Shown here: positions 9,292-17,892 of the stretch, one piece after another
Layout of the letters: each line of letters begins with the position of its first letter
Numbering within the stretch: the stretch's first letter is position 1
Assembly: GCA_025359485.1 (NCBI GenBank)
Contig: JANYGA010000243.1
Span: 1 to 37,405, forward strand
Length of the DNA stretch: 37,405 nucleotides
From: Rhodospirillales bacterium
Lineage (GTDB): Bacteria > Vulcanimicrobiota > Vulcanimicrobiia > Vulcanimicrobiales > Vulcanimicrobiaceae
Direction: 5' to 3'
Position numbers and translations under genes: made by a program
Notes under the pieces: generated by a model
What the model was told of the DNA's origin: nothing
What the model saw: the letters and a program-made list of their open reading frames with translations, nothing else
Database searches by the model: none

Positions 9292-10459
9292 CGTCGTGAT
9301 CGTCGGCGGTGGGCCCGCAGGTTCGGCGTGCGCGCTCGCGCTCGTCCGCGCGGGCATCGACGTCACGATCGTCGAGCGTCAACGATTTCCGCGCCGTAAA
9401 GTTTGCGGCGAATATCTCAACGGTGGTGCCGTCGCGGCACTCGACGCACTCGGAGTCGGCGACGCGGTGCGTGCGGTCGCGCGTCCGCTGCGCGGCATTC
9501 GCATCGTGCCCCCGGGCACCGAAGCGATCGAGCTTCCTTTTCCGACGCCCGCACTCGCATGCGCGCGCGAGTTGCTCGACGACGTGTTGTTGTGTGCGGC
9601 GCGCGACGCGGGCGCGACGGTGATGCGCGGACAGGCGGAAGACCTCGTGCGCGATGGTTCGCGCGTGAGCGGCATCATCGTCCGCGACGAAGCGGGCGAA
9701 CGCCGGACGCTTCGTGCGCGCTACGTCGTCGGTGCCGATGGGGCCGGCTCGCTCGTCGCGCGCAAGCTCGGGCTCGATGTGACGAAACGCGGAACGAGGC
9801 GGTTCGCCGTTGGCGGGCATTACCGTGGATTCGGCGATCTCGACGAACACGTGGAGATGTACGTCGGGACGGGTGCGTATTTCGCGATCAACCCGCTCGC
9901 AGCGGATCGTTCGAACGTGATGGTCGTGGTCCGCGATCGCGACCTCGCGACGTGGTCGGGCGCCGTCGACGACGGCATGCGCGGAAAGGCGGCGGATCTC
10001 GGCCGCGGCCATCGCAGTTTTACGGGCGCCGAGCGCGTCGGAGCGCGCGTTTCGGTCGGGCCGCTCGCCTTCGACGTGAGCGCCGTCGTCGCCGATGGCG
10101 CCGTGCTCGTCGGCGATGCGGCGGGCTTTCTCAACCCGTTCACGGGTCAAGGTGTCTTCCTCGCGCTTCGCGGTGCGAGCGATGCGGCAGTCGCGATCGA
10201 GCGTTCGCTCGATGACCGCGCGCATGCGGCGGATGCGCTCGGCGAATATGCGAGCCGTCGTGCATCGGATTTCGCCGTGCGACGGAAACTCACGAAACTC
10301 GTCGACGTGCTCGTCGACGTTCCCATTCTCGCGCGTCGTGCGGCATCGCGCTTGCGCGCTCGTCCCGACCTCGGTGCCACACTTTTGGGCGCGCTTGCGG
10401 GCACGGTCGCGCCCGAACGTGCGCTCTCGCCCGCACTTGTGGGCAGACTCGTCCTATGA
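9281..10459 (+). CDS. FAD-dependent oxidoreductase, geranylgeranyl-reductase / aromatic-monooxygenase type
   Basis: Flavoprotein of 392 aa. The N-terminal Rossmann motif is GGGPAGSACALAL (from residue 9), followed by VERQRFPRRKVCGEYL, where RKxCGE is typical of the geranylgeranyl reductase branch. A GADG segment (YVVGADGAGS) precedes the second FAD motif VLVGDAAGFLNPFTGQGV (about 277 onward). Such enzymes reduce isoprenoid double bonds or hydroxylate aromatic and polyketide substrates; sequence alone does not decide between them. Overlaps of 11 bp upstream and 4 bp (ATGA) downstream tie it to the methyltransferase and the SRPBCC protein as one translational unit. Confidence 0.86.
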   Translation: MASNVVIVGGGPAGSACALALVRAGIDVTIVERQRFPRRKVCGEYLNGGAVAALDALGVGDAVRAVARPLRGIRIVPPGTEAIELPFPTPALACARELLDDVLLCAARDAGATVMRGQAEDLVRDGSRVSGIIVRDEAGERRTLRARYVVGADGAGSLVARKLGLDVTKRGTRRFAVGGHYRGFGDLDEHVEMYVGTGAYFAINPLAADRSNVMVVVRDRDLATWSGAVDDGMRGKAADLGRGHRSFTGAERVGARVSVGPLAFDVSAVVADGAVLVGDAAGFLNPFTGQGVFLALRGASDAAVAIERSLDDRAHAADALGEYASRRASDFAVRRKLTKLVDVLVDVPILARRAASRLRARPDLGATLLGALAGTVAPERALSPALVGRLVL

Positions 10460-10905
10460 CACACATGTCGAGTGAGGTCGCGATCAAAGCACCGACCCAG
10501 AAGATTTACGCGATGGCTGCCGCGACCGAGACGTGGCCCGCGATTTTGCCCCATTATCGATACGTGCGCGTCCTTTCCGACGACGGCCGCAAGCGCGTGG
10601 TCGAGATGGGCGCATCGCGCGATGGCATTCCGATTTCGTGGACGGCCGAACAAATCAACGATCCGCACGAGCCGCTCATTTCGTTTCGCCATGTGCGTGG
10701 CTGGACCAAAGGCATGGAGGTTGCGTGGCGTTTCGCCGAACGCGACGGCATCACACGCGTCACGATCGAGCATCATCTGCAATTCGCTTTTCCGGTCGCG
10801 AGCGACTGGCTCGGGCGCAACGTCGTCGGCGGATTCTTCGTCGATAACGTTGCGGGCAAGACGCTCGCGCGCATGAAGATGCTTGCGGAAGCCGCCGCCC
10901 GATGA
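10456..10905 (+). CDS. SRPBCC-fold protein (polyketide cyclase / COQ10-like)
   Basis: Small 149-aa protein expected to form the START/SRPBCC helix-grip fold with a hydrophobic cavity. Supporting features are the N-terminal beta strand with an IKAPTQKIYAMAAATETWP helix (the usual VxAPxxxVYxLxxDxxxWP pattern), central strands through RDGIPISWTAEQ, and a long C-terminal amphipathic helix (FVDNVAGKTLARMKMLAEAA). Members act as aromatase/cyclases for polyketides or as ligand carriers. ATG 10456 overlaps the preceding TGA by 4 bp and the TGA at 10903-10905 overlaps the ketosynthase ATG by 4 bp. Position between an oxidoreductase and a ketosynthase favours a role in cyclising or holding a polyketide-like product. 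Confidence 0.82.
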   Translation: MTHMSSEVAIKAPTQKIYAMAAATETWPAILPHYRYVRVLSDDGRKRVVEMGASRDGIPISWTAEQINDPHEPLISFRHVRGWTKGMEVAWRFAERDGITRVTIEHHLQFAFPVASDWLGRNVVGGFFVDNVAGKTLARMKMLAEAAAR

Positions 10906-12146
10906 TCGCCGAGCATCGCGTCGTCGTTACCGGAATTGGGATCGTCTCGCCGATCGGCACGGGCGTGCGTGCGTTCTGGGATGGTGCGCTCTCCGGTCGC
11001 GTCGGCACGGCACCGCTCACGCGCTTCGACCCGAGCGACTTCGATTCACACGTCGCCGCGCAGGCCGACGATTTCGACGCGGGCGATTACTTAGATACCA
11101 AAGTGTATCGCCGAACCGATCGTTTCGCACAATTCGCCCTCGTCGCATCGCAACTCGCCCTCGACGATGCGTCGCTCGCGATCCCCGCCGAAGGTCGCGA
11201 CGACGTGGGCGTCTACATCGGTTCGGCGCTCGGTGGCCTCGCGTTCGCGGAGACGCAACACGACGCGTTCCGTGCGACGGGCGCGCGCGCGGTACGGCCG
11301 TTGCTCGCGATCTCGGTCTTCGGCGCGGCGTCGACGAGCAACGTCGCGCTCGCTTTCGGATTGCGTGGCCCCGGCGTCGCCAATGCCAACTCGTGTGCGG
11401 CGGGAGCGGTCGCCATCGGCGATGCATTTCGTGCCGTCGCGCGCGGCGACGTGCGTGCCGCACTCGCGGGTGGGGCCGAAGCACCGCTCTCGCCGCTGAT
11501 CTTCGGCGCGTTCGCGGTCATCAAATCGATGTCGACGCGGAACGACGATCCGACACGCGCGAGCCGTCCGTTCGATCGCGATCGCGATGGCTTCGTGATG
11601 AGCGAAGGCGCGGCGATGCTCGTCCTCGAGCGTCACGACGATGCGGTCGCTCGCGGCGCGCGCATCTACGGCGAGATCGCGGGCTTCGGCCTCACGGCGG
11701 ATGCCTATCACATGACGGCGCCGCAACCCGAGGGCCGGAACTCGTCGCGGGCGATGCACGCGGCGCTCACCGAAGCGCGCGTCGGTGTCGACGAAGTCGA
11801 ACTCGTCGACGCGCACGGCTCGTCGAGTCTCCTTAACGACGCGACGGAAACGATCGCGCTCAAGGCACTCTTCGGCGAACGCGCTTTCGACGTGCCGATC
11901 GTCGCAACCAAGGGTCAGCACGGCCACGCACTCGGCGCGAGCGGTGCGTGGGAGGCGGCGCTTTCGCTGCTCATGATTCACGAGGGCCGCGTCCCCGGCG
12001 CCGTCAATCTCGAGCATGCCGATCCCGCGTGCGACCTCGATTACGTTCGCGACGTCAGAGCTATGGCGCCCCGCGTGGTCCTTTCCAATTCGACGGGCTT
12101 CGGCGGGATCAACGCCGCGCTCGTGCTTCGAAAGATCGAGAACTAA
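10902..12146 (+). CDS. Beta-ketoacyl-ACP synthase, KAS II / type II ketosynthase-like
   Basis: Thiolase-fold condensing enzyme of 414 aa. The catalytic triad is present: Cys165 in NANSCAAGAVAIGDAF, His305 in DAHGSSSLLND and His342 in KGQHGHALGASG. Also present are VVVTGIGIVSPIG at the N-terminus, SRPFDRDRDGFVMSEGAAML and the C-terminal STGFGGINAAL. The motif wording departs from housekeeping FabF (TACATG, NAHGTSTPLND), and no ACP, malonyl transferase, ketoreductase or chain-length factor is nearby. It is therefore more likely a secondary-metabolic or specialised ketosynthase than the core FabF. It is coupled by ATGA to the SRPBCC gene, and the ABC ATPase follows 7 bp later, which hints that the product may be handled by that transporter. 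Confidence 0.88.
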   Translation: MIAEHRVVVTGIGIVSPIGTGVRAFWDGALSGRVGTAPLTRFDPSDFDSHVAAQADDFDAGDYLDTKVYRRTDRFAQFALVASQLALDDASLAIPAEGRDDVGVYIGSALGGLAFAETQHDAFRATGARAVRPLLAISVFGAASTSNVALAFGLRGPGVANANSCAAGAVAIGDAFRAVARGDVRAALAGGAEAPLSPLIFGAFAVIKSMSTRNDDPTRASRPFDRDRDGFVMSEGAAMLVLERHDDAVARGARIYGEIAGFGLTADAYHMTAPQPEGRNSSRAMHAALTEARVGVDEVELVDAHGSSSLLNDATETIALKALFGERAFDVPIVATKGQHGHALGASGAWEAALSLLMIHEGRVPGAVNLEHADPACDLDYVRDVRAMAPRVVLSNSTGFGGINAALVLRKIEN

Positions 12147-12153
12147 GCTACCG

Positions 12154-12882
12154 ATGGATTCCGAAACCCTCGCCCCGCCCGCATCGAAGAGTTCCAACTC
12201 GCTCGCGACGACGACCACGGCGCGCGCGATCGATGCGGTGAAATTCTACACGGGCGCGGGCGACGAGCCCGTGCACGCACTCGACGGCGTCTCCCTCGAG
12301 ATTCGAGCCGGGGAGATGGTGGCGCTCGTGGGCCCCAGCGGCTGCGGGAAAAGTACGCTCCTGAACCTCATCGGCTGCGTCGATCTGCCGACGCGCGGCA
12401 CGATCGAGGTCGACGGTCGCGCGACCTCGTCGCTCAACGACGATGCGCTCACGGGGTTACGTCGCGAACGCATCGGGACCGTCTTTCAGTTCTTCAATTT
12501 GTTGCCGGCGATGACGATTGCGGAAAACGTCGGCTTGCCACTCGTGCTGCAACGTGTTCCGCGCGGCGAGATCGACGCGCGCGTCCGCGCCGCACTCGAA
12601 GCGGTCGGGATTTTCGAAAAAGCCGGCGCCTACCCGAGCCAAGTCTCCGGTGGCCAGATGCAACGCGCCGCGATCGCGCGCGCCACCATCCACAAGCCCG
12701 CGATCGTCCTCGCCGACGAGCCGACGGGAAATCTCGATTCGACGAGCGGTGCAAACGTGCTGCGGCTCTTGCGCGACGTGGCCTCCAACGGTCAGGCAAT
12801 CTTGATGGCAACGCACTCGATGGAAGCGGCCGCGGTGTGCGACCGCGTGATCCACATGCAAGACGGCAAGATCGTCGCCTAG
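12154..12882 (+). CDS. LolD/MacB/AttE-type ABC transporter ATP-binding protein
   Basis: ATPase of 242 aa. The frame is open further upstream; ATG 12154 is chosen because it gives the family-length protein just after the ketosynthase stop. It shows Walker [10 protein letters not shown] (60-68), the Q-loop region [11 protein letters not shown], signature [14 protein letters not shown], Walker [14 protein letters not shown] and an H-loop ATHS. These features place it with ATPases that energise FtsX-fold permeases. The matching permease lies at 15310, separated by the Cys-rich/DUF692 cassette, and a secreted AttH-like subunit follows at 17889; together they resemble an AttEFGH system. Confidence 0.92.
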   Translation: MDSETLAPPASKSSNSLATTTTARAIDAVKFYTGAGDEPVHALDGVSLEIRAGEMVALVGPSGCGKSTLLNLIGCVDLPTRGTIEVDGRATSSLNDDALTGLRRERIGTVFQFFNLLPAMTIAENVGLPLVLQRVPRGEIDARVRAALEAVGIFEKAGAYPSQVSGGQMQRAAIARATIHKPAIVLADEPTGNLDSTSGANVLRLLRDVASNGQAILMATHSMEAAAVCDRVIHMQDGKIVA

Positions 12883-12934
12883 CGCCGCACCGTAGCGGAC
12901 GTGCGATCCGTCACGTTGGGTCGTCGGTCGTAAC

Positions 12935-12953
12935 ATCGCGCGGTCGCCGCGAT
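12935..12953 (+). other. Short hairpin directly upstream of the ribosome-binding site of the Cys-rich membrane protein gene
   Basis: Perfect 6-bp stem ATCGCG/CGCGAT with a 7-nt loop. It ends one base before the AGGGGG ribosome-binding site (54-59 of line 12901) that serves ATG 12966. In mRNA it could influence initiation of the Cys-rich protein. Such stems are common by chance in GC-rich DNA, so this is a weak call. Confidence 0.25.
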
Positions 12954-12965
12954 AGGGGGCCGAGA

Positions 12966-13880
12966 ATGGTGTTTGCGATCGTCACGACACTCGCCCTTGC
13001 AACACTCCTAGCCTTGCGGGCGACGTACTGGGCCACTCCGCGAGACGACGATTCGATACCGCCGATTCCGCAGCCGATCGATCCGATCGAGCTCGCCTAT
13101 TTGCGTCGCGGACCGGGCGATGCGGTCCGTGTCGCAGCGGTGGCACTCGCCGAACGCGGGATCATCCGCATCGCAGACGACGTGCTCTCGACGACGGGCG
13201 AGCCGTTGGGCTCACGCGACGACGCATTTGCGAACGCCATCTACGACGGGTTGCGCGTCGCGAGGACGTTTCCCGAACTCGTCAAGATCATCGAGCTTCC
13301 GTTTCGCGCGGCGCTCGAACCACTCGATCGTCGGCTCCGCGAGGAGGGTTTGTTGCGGCGCTCCATTCCCGCCGGAATGCAGGCGATCGGTACGCTCGGG
13401 CTCGTGCTCGTCGGCATCATTGCAGCCGTGGCGTCCCGACCGATCGGTGCGCGTGACGGATTCTTCGCGGTCGCGCTCTTGCTCACGTCGTTGACGGCGT
13501 TCGAAATCGTCGCGTTCGGGACTTTGATGCGGCCACGCCTCACACGTCGTGGCAAGCGTTATCTCGCGCAATTTCAAACCGGATTTCCGTCCGATACGCT
13601 ACGCGCATCGATGCGGCACGAGCGCGCCTCCGCGCTTTTCGCCGCGCCGCTGCTCGTCGGTCTCTACGGCATCTCCGCGCTCGCCGCTACGCCGCTATCG
13701 GCGGCCGCGCTCGCCATGCGTCGCCCGCGTCGGTCGACGGGGTCGGGCGGTGGCTGCGGCGGGTGCGGAACCGGATGGAGCGGTGGCTGCGGCTGCTGCT
13801 CGGGATCGAGCGGCTCGAGTTGCGGGAGCGGTTGCAGTAGCGGATGCGGCGGCGGATGTGGTGGCGGGTGCGGGGGATGA
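12966..13880 (+). CDS. TIGR04222-like membrane protein with Gly/Cys-rich C-terminal tail
   Basis: Membrane protein of 304 aa, starting at ATG 12966 behind AGGGGG (12954-12959). Order: hydrophobic helix at 1-20; soluble core at about 30-135 with the pattern IDPIELAYLRRGPGDAV and AERGIIRIADDVL, which I associate with TIGR04222 proteins; helices at about 140-157, 165-188 and 222-250; then a tail from about 259 to 304 made almost only of Gly, Ser and Cys, with ten cysteines including one adjacent pair. No other gene here has such a tail. Its TGA overlaps the DUF692 gene start by 4 bp. Families pairing TIGR04222 with DUF692 are known from genome surveys, and DUF692 enzymes modify Cys residues in peptides. 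I therefore infer that the tail is the modified substrate and/or a metal-binding segment. Confidence 0.85.
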   Translation: MVFAIVTTLALATLLALRATYWATPRDDDSIPPIPQPIDPIELAYLRRGPGDAVRVAAVALAERGIIRIADDVLSTTGEPLGSRDDAFANAIYDGLRVARTFPELVKIIELPFRAALEPLDRRLREEGLLRRSIPAGMQAIGTLGLVLVGIIAAVASRPIGARDGFFAVALLLTSLTAFEIVAFGTLMRPRLTRRGKRYLAQFQTGFPSDTLRASMRHERASALFAAPLLVGLYGISALAATPLSAAALAMRRPRRSTGSGGGCGGCGTGWSGGCGCCSGSSGSSCGSGCSSGCGGGCGGGCGG

Positions 13881-14710
13881 GCGCCGGTTCACCCGTCGGC
13901 ATGCTCTTTCGCAAGCGATATCTTGCCGATCACTTGCGCGATCGTGAGGGTGTCGATTTTCTCGAACTCTGCACCGACCACTATCTCGACAATACGCCGA
14001 GCGTCGCAGACGAACTTGGTTTGCTCGTAAAGCATTTTACCTGCGTTCCGCACGGCATCGATCTCTCGCTCGGAAGTCGCGACGGTATCGTCGAGTCGTA
14101 TCTCGATGATGTGCTGCGCGTCGTGGAACAGATACGGCCGCCGTGGTTTTCCGATCATCTCGCCTTCACGCGTGCGGGTGGCTACGAAATCGGGCACCTC
14201 GCGCCGATTCCCCTCACGCGTGATGCGCTCGATACGCTCGCGCGGAACGTCGCCCGCGTTACGGCTCGCACGCGCGTGCCGTTCGCACTGGAAAACGTCG
14301 CGGCGACCTTCGCGTTTCCCCACGCCGAAATGTCACCGGGAGCGTTCGTGCGCGAACTCGTCGCGCGAACCGGATGCGGTCTCGTCATCGACGTCGCGAA
14401 TCTCGCGTGCGACGAAATCAACCTCGGCCACGCGCCCGAAGCATTCATCGACGCCGTCCCGCCCGAGGCGATCGTGCAGGTGCATCTTGCGGGCGCTCAC
14501 GACGATGGCGGCATCGCCGTCGATAGCCACTCGAGCCCGGTTCCGCCGCGTGTCTGGCAGCTTCTCGAACGCGTCGTCGATGTGGCGCCACACGCGTGGC
14601 TCACGCTCGAACGCGAAGAAGCGCTCCCGCCGTATCACGAAATCGCGCGCGAACTCGACGCGGCACGAGCACTCGCCGCGCGCGTGCGCAACGGTCGCGT
14701 GCCGGCATGA
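13877..14710 (+). CDS. DUF692 / MNIO-family (MbnB/TglH-like) multinuclear non-heme iron oxidative enzyme
   Basis: TIM-barrel iron enzyme of 277 aa. Family members MbnB and TglH use two or three iron ions to oxidise or rearrange cysteine residues of ribosomal peptides. Candidate metal or active-site positions are His59 (VPHGIDLSLGS), Asp93-His94 (FSDHLAF), Glu139 (ALENVAAT), Asp172 (VIDVANL), His203 and His208 (VHLAGAH), Asp216 and His218 (VDSHSSP), and Glu246 (LEREE). All the expected blocks appear in order, so the enzyme looks intact. ATG 13877 overlaps the Cys-rich membrane protein stop, and its own TGA overlaps the next ATG. This tight coupling suggests the membrane protein is its substrate and the small downstream protein its partner. 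Confidence 0.9.
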   Translation: MSAGSPVGMLFRKRYLADHLRDREGVDFLELCTDHYLDNTPSVADELGLLVKHFTCVPHGIDLSLGSRDGIVESYLDDVLRVVEQIRPPWFSDHLAFTRAGGYEIGHLAPIPLTRDALDTLARNVARVTARTRVPFALENVAATFAFPHAEMSPGAFVRELVARTGCGLVIDVANLACDEINLGHAPEAFIDAVPPEAIVQVHLAGAHDDGGIAVDSHSSPVPPRVWQLLERVVDVAPHAWLTLEREEALPPYHEIARELDAARALAARVRNGRVPA

Positions 14711-15213
14711 GCGCGCGCTTCGCGGCAACGACCGTGACCGACGAGATGCAGATCGAATTCGCGCGGCTCGTCACGTCGCCCGCGGCGCGCGCGCGCTTTG
14801 CGAACGCGCCGAGCGAGGAAGCCCCCGCGCTCGCGGATCTTTCATCGCAATCGGTGACGTACTACGCAAACGCGCTGCTCGCGAAGCGCCTGCACGAAAT
14901 ACGTCGATTGCTGCCGAGCATCGGTCGCCGAGGTGATCTGCGCGCCCGCTTCGCCGCGCATGCGATGGGCTTCGCGCCCGGCGGGCACGGCCGTCATCGC
15001 GAAGATGCCATCGCCTTCGCGCGGACACTCGGCGATGATGCCCGCCTCGATCGTCTCGCGCTCGAAGCTACGCGTGGCGACCGTTTCGGCGCATTGGCGA
15101 TCGCGCACGGTCACCTCTCGTGGTGGTTTCGTCCGTGGAAGCACGCGCGGTTATGGTCGGGTCGCCTCGCCGTCCCACGTCGGCGCACGGGCGAATCCGA
15201 GCAACGGCGGTAA
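14707..15213 (+). CDS. Small putative partner protein of the DUF692 enzyme
   Basis: Protein of 168 aa with no motif I can name securely. It is mostly predicted helix, with segments such as QIEFARLVTSPAARARFA, LRARFAAHAMGFAP and GGHGRHREDAIAFARTL, and a basic C-terminus. ATG 14707 overlaps the DUF692 TGA by 4 bp, the position where MbnC, TglI or HvfC-like substrate-recognition partners sit in other MNIO loci. I infer a partner or substrate-binding role from position and size only. The following 96 bp to the permease show no further gene. Confidence 0.7.
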   Translation: MSARFAATTVTDEMQIEFARLVTSPAARARFANAPSEEAPALADLSSQSVTYYANALLAKRLHEIRRLLPSIGRRGDLRARFAAHAMGFAPGGHGRHREDAIAFARTLGDDARLDRLALEATRGDRFGALAIAHGHLSWWFRPWKHARLWSGRLAVPRRRTGESEQRR

Positions 15214-15309
15214 CGCAGGCGATCCTTCGCGATCGGCGAGCGGGAATGCGCCCAACCGCAACGATTCGGAAGCTTGGTGGCGTCCAACGGCCGATATGGT
15301 CGGTAACCC

Positions 15310-17892
15310 GTGAACGCACTCTTTCAAGGCCTCGTCCTCGGACATCTGCGGGCGAACAAGCTGCGCGCGCTCGTCACGCTCGTGGCCGTCGGCCTTGGGG
15401 TCGCGATCTCACTTGCGATCGATCTCGCCAACGCCACCGCCGTCGCGTCCTTCGCCTCGAGCGTCAATATCGTCGCCAACCACGTGAATCTCCAAGTGGT
15501 CGGTGTCGGGCGTGGCTTCGACGAGCGCGCGCTCGTGCGCGTCCAGCACGTGGACGGCGTGTCGTACGCGAGCCCGACGATCGAAGAATCGGTCGTCGTC
15601 GGTGCGAAGCCGGGCGATCCGTTCAGTGGTGAAATATTACGCGTCCTCGGCGTCGATCTATTGCGACCGCTGCCGAGCGACGACACCGCGCGCGTCGCGA
15701 CACCGGGCGAGTTCGTGAGCAGTAGCGGCGCGGGACCCGATCCGTACGCCCTCATCGCGAATCGTGGCGCGATCGTCTCCAAACGTATCGCCGTTAAGCG
15801 CCATCTCAATCTCGGCAGCAATCTCGTCGCGCTCGCGGGCGATCGCACGGTGAAATTTCAAATCGGTGCGATTTTGCCCGCGGCGGTTGCGGGCATCGAT
15901 ACGAGCGTGATGTTCGTCGACATCGCGACCGCGCAAGAACTCTTCGAAAAGGTTGGCTATCTCGATCGCATCGATATTGTCGCCGACGAAAAGCGCGTCG
16001 ATACCGTGCAGAAGGCGATCGCCGCGGTCTTGCCACACGGCGCGCGCGTGATCAAACCCGCCGTGCGCACGAACGAGATCAAGCGCATGTTGCGTAGCTT
16101 CCAACTCAACTTGGCCGCACTGTCGTACATCGCGATGCTCGTGGGCATGTATCTCATTTACAACACGGTGGCGATCTCCGTCGTGCAGCGGCGCCCCGAA
16201 GTCGGCACGCTACGTGCGCTCGGCGCCACACGCGGGCAGATCTTCCGCACGTTCATTCTCGAAGGTGCGCTCTTCGGCGTTGCGGGCTCGCTCCTGGGGC
16301 TCGTGCTCGGCGGATTGCTCGCTCAACTCTCGGTCGGCGCGGTTTCGCGCACGGTCGATGCGCTCTACGTCGCGACGCATGCGGACCGCGTGTTTTACGA
16401 TCCGCTGGTCTTGCTCAAAGCCTTCGTCGTCGGCACGGTGCTCGCGACGCTTTCGGCGCTCTTCCCCGCGCTCGAAGCGGCATCGACGGCGCCCGCACTC
16501 ACGATGCGCGCGCAAGGCTTCGAAACGCGACGCAAACGTCCGGGTGTTGGGCTCGCAATCGGTGGTGCGGTGCTGCTCGTCTTCGCATACGTGCTCACGT
16601 TCCCACCGCCGATCGACGGCATTCCGGTCAGCGGCTATGCCGCGGGCTTGTTGATCATTTTCGGCGGGTCGCTCTGCGTGCCGCTCGCAATCGCGCTGGT
16701 CTCCGCTGCCGCGCGGTCGCTCACGGCGAAGATCTCGCCCGCGGGCCTCATCGGCGCGACCAACCTCGGTGCGTCGATTCGACGCAACAGCGTCGCGGTC
16801 GCGAGCCTCATGGTCGCTATCGCGATGATGGTCTCGGTCGCGATCCTCATCGGGAGTTTTCGCACGACCGTCGTTGCGTGGGCGGATGAAACGCTCAAGG
16901 CCGATCTCTTCGTGCGACCCCTCGGCCTCCAAGACGCAAGCTACGACGCGCGATTTAGCGCCAACGTCGCCGAGCGCATCCGCGCCGTGCCGGGCGTTTT
17001 CGCCGTCGATACGTTCCGCGCGATTTCGATCCCGTACAAGGGTTCGCTCACGACGATCGCCGCCGCAGATTTCAAGACGATCGCCGATCGCAATAAGCTA
17101 CGTTTTCTCGGCGCGGTCGATACGCGCGCGCTCGCGCACACGATGCCGAACACCGAGAATATCGTGATCAGCGAGCCCTTTTCGACGCGCTTCGGGGTGA
17201 CCGCGGGAGATTCGGTCGAGATCGATACGCCGGGTGGTCTCACGCGTTTCCACGTCAATGCGATCTACAACGATTATTCGAGCGACGCTGGGATCATGCT
17301 CGTCGATTCGCGCACGTTCGCGCGCCTGTTTCACGACACGAGCGTGAATTCGCTCGCCATCTACGCGAAACCGGGTGCGGACCTTCCGGCACTTCGAACC
17401 GCGGTCATTCGCAGCGTGTTGCCGTTGCGCATCGACGTGCAGACGACGCGCGAACTCCGTAAACTCGTGATCGAGATTTTCAACCGTACCTTCGCGATCA
17501 CGTACGCGCTCTATATCATCTCGATTACGATCGCGGTGCTCGGGGTCGTGAGTACGCTCTTCGCCCTGGTTCTCGAACGGCGCCGCGAAATCGGCCTGTT
17601 GCGCTATCTCGGGCTCACCACGGGCGACGTGCGGCGCATGGTCTTTTACGAGGCTGCGTACATCGGCGGGCTCGGCGGCGTGAGCGGCGTGATTGCGGGC
17701 GTGCTCATGGCGCTGCTGCTCATTTTCGTGATCAACCGCCAGGCCTTCGGATGGCTCATCGAGTTGCACATGCCGTGGGATTTCCTGGGTGAAGCGATCG
17801 TGCTCGTGATCGTCGCGGCGCTCATCGCCGGCATTTTCCCCGCGTCGGTTGCGGCGCGCATGAAGACGGCGGAAGCGGTGCGAACCGAATGA
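15310..17892 (+). CDS. FtsX/MacB-type ABC transporter permease, two fused FtsX modules (AttFG-like)
   Basis: Inner-membrane permease of 860 aa, starting at GTG 15310. A first transmembrane helix (about 18-40) is followed by a large periplasmic MacB-PCD-like domain (to about 260). The first FtsX module starts near 267 (LSYIAMLVGMYLIYNTVA, RPEVGTLRALGATRGQIF); further helices lie near 413, 441 and 493; then a second periplasmic domain and a second FtsX module from about 727 (LERRREIGLLRYLGLTTGDV) to the C-terminus. One polypeptide thus supplies both permease halves. Its ATPase is the gene at 12154. The 4-bp ATGA overlap with the AttH-like gene shows they work together. Known relatives extrude or remodel lipids, lipoproteins or peptides; the substrate here is unknown. 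Confidence 0.9.
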   Translation: MNALFQGLVLGHLRANKLRALVTLVAVGLGVAISLAIDLANATAVASFASSVNIVANHVNLQVVGVGRGFDERALVRVQHVDGVSYASPTIEESVVVGAKPGDPFSGEILRVLGVDLLRPLPSDDTARVATPGEFVSSSGAGPDPYALIANRGAIVSKRIAVKRHLNLGSNLVALAGDRTVKFQIGAILPAAVAGIDTSVMFVDIATAQELFEKVGYLDRIDIVADEKRVDTVQKAIAAVLPHGARVIKPAVRTNEIKRMLRSFQLNLAALSYIAMLVGMYLIYNTVAISVVQRRPEVGTLRALGATRGQIFRTFILEGALFGVAGSLLGLVLGGLLAQLSVGAVSRTVDALYVATHADRVFYDPLVLLKAFVVGTVLATLSALFPALEAASTAPALTMRAQGFETRRKRPGVGLAIGGAVLLVFAYVLTFPPPIDGIPVSGYAAGLLIIFGGSLCVPLAIALVSAAARSLTAKISPAGLIGATNLGASIRRNSVAVASLMVAIAMMVSVAILIGSFRTTVVAWADETLKADLFVRPLGLQDASYDARFSANVAERIRAVPGVFAVDTFRAISIPYKGSLTTIAAADFKTIADRNKLRFLGAVDTRALAHTMPNTENIVISEPFSTRFGVTAGDSVEIDTPGGLTRFHVNAIYNDYSSDAGIMLVDSRTFARLFHDTSVNSLAIYAKPGADLPALRTAVIRSVLPLRIDVQTTRELRKLVIEIFNRTFAITYALYIISITIAVLGVVSTLFALVLERRREIGLLRYLGLTTGDVRRMVFYEAAYIGGLGGVSGVIAGVLMALLLIFVINRQAFGWLIELHMPWDFLGEAIVLVIVAALIAGIFPASVAARMKTAEAVRTE

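Noticed and set aside
11091-12218. Minus-strand open frame of 375 codons opposite the ketosynthase gene
   Set aside because: Ketosynthase triad and motifs are intact on the plus strand; the antisense product has no recognisable motif and no start signal.
13738-13877. The Gly/Cys codon run as a tandem DNA repeat or CRISPR-like array
   Set aside because: It is in frame with the membrane protein, irregular at DNA level, and is best explained as a coding low-complexity tail.
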